Assembly (NCBI GenBank): GCA_022360175.1
Contig: JAKSDI010000131.1
Span: 1 to 64,000, forward strand
Length of the DNA stretch: 64,000 nt
DNA from: Chitinophagales bacterium
Lineage (GTDB): Bacteria > Bacteroidota > Bacteroidia > Chitinophagales > Saprospiraceae
Reading direction: 5' to 3'
Under the pieces are notes generated by a model that ran no database searches, had not been told where the DNA came from, and worked only from the letters and a program-made list of their open reading frames with translations. A program made the translations under genes and the position numbers. This document shows positions 63,932-64,000 of this stretch, one piece after another; positions within the stretch are counted from its first letter, which is position 1, and each line of letters starts with the position of its first letter.

Positions 63932-64000
63932 ATACCTTCTTTGACAACATAAGAAGAAATGGTATTGAGCTATAGCTTGTATTATAGGCGATTTTGATGC

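Noticed and set aside
1-64000. tRNA, rRNA or CRISPR arrays
   Set aside because: No T-loop GGTTCGA-type motif with a cloverleaf, no rRNA-like conserved block and no regular repeat-spacer pattern was found. The ACTGNNN heptamers at 59.3 kb have no spacers.

Overview
The window reads as a chromosomal segment of a marine- or sludge-type member of the Bacteroidota, most likely near the Saprospiria/Lewinella/Haliscomenobacter group. The evidence is: four proteins with type IX secretion (T9SS) sorting tails (three type A, one type B gliding-motility type), many signal peptides ending in AQ, many lipoproteins, at least four good matches to the Bacteroidota -7 promoter box TAnnTTTG, AT-rich intergenic DNA, and family pairings typical of this phylum (ABC permease fused to M1 peptidase, GCS2 fused to CBS, ApbE with DUF4266 and DUF3570-type proteins). 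The assignment to a class is an impression, not a computed placement.

Layout. 0-5.4 kb: a surface-protein module on the minus strand (two paralogous T9SS cargo proteins flanking a large fibre-like protein with a peptidase-G2-type C-terminal domain) and a hypothetical gene. 5.6-10.1 kb, plus strand: hemN, then a thioredoxin-ApbE fusion, a tiny lipoprotein and a beta-barrel-like protein that form a flavin-transfer locus. 10.3-14.9 kb, minus: a translation operon pheS-hisS-hypothetical-gatA. 15.2-19.3 kb, plus: lipase-like lipoprotein, a second lipoprotein, a GNAT acetyltransferase and an S41 protease. 19.4-27.0 kb, minus: a 1910-residue T9SS type B surface protein and a LamG/purple-acid-phosphatase-like enzyme. 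27.3-35.2 kb, minus: one operon of ABC ATPase, ABC permease-M1 peptidase fusion, TPR-like protein, lipoprotein and rhomboid protease. 35.4-40.2 kb: lipoprotein with TIM-barrel-like features, a candidate structured RNA with a strong terminator, a K+ channel, a T9SS protein and a SRPBCC-GyrI-like protein. 40.4-46.3 kb: a propeller-sensor adenylate cyclase, then a GCS2-CBS protein with a universal stress protein. 46.5-49.0 kb: an AT-rich type II restriction-modification island (XRE regulator, C5 methyltransferase, BstYI-like endonuclease). 49.0-55.5 kb: accessory genes (lipoproteins, Asp-box protein, SGNH hydrolase, terpenoid-cyclase-like barrel, YdeI-type protein). 55.6-63.9 kb: GT39 glycosyltransferase, TonB-C-terminal-domain protein, an APH-like kinase with a separate P-loop kinase, a 7-bp repeat array, a second universal stress protein, a prolyl-oligopeptidase fused to a formylglycine-enzyme-like domain, and a HAD phosphatase.

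The most interesting signals are: (1) two otherwise unrelated lipoproteins, one in the ApbE locus and one lipase-like, that both end in the tetrapeptide CGCN; (2) a roughly 155-nt candidate non-coding RNA at 36.69-36.85 kb whose pairing resembles 6S RNA (closing stem, open bubble, long hairpin) and which ends in a canonical terminator; (3) a 67-bp perfect palindrome at 27.1 kb whose T and A tracts have the wrong polarity for a terminator; (4) a heptanucleotide repeat array (ACTGNNN, about 22 units) at 59.3 kb; (5) a diverged dispersed repeat shared by 1.03 kb and 10.17 kb; and (6) a restriction-modification island whose endonuclease I recognise as close to BstYI. Nothing here could be searched or folded by computer; family names rest on motifs seen in the sequence and on recall.
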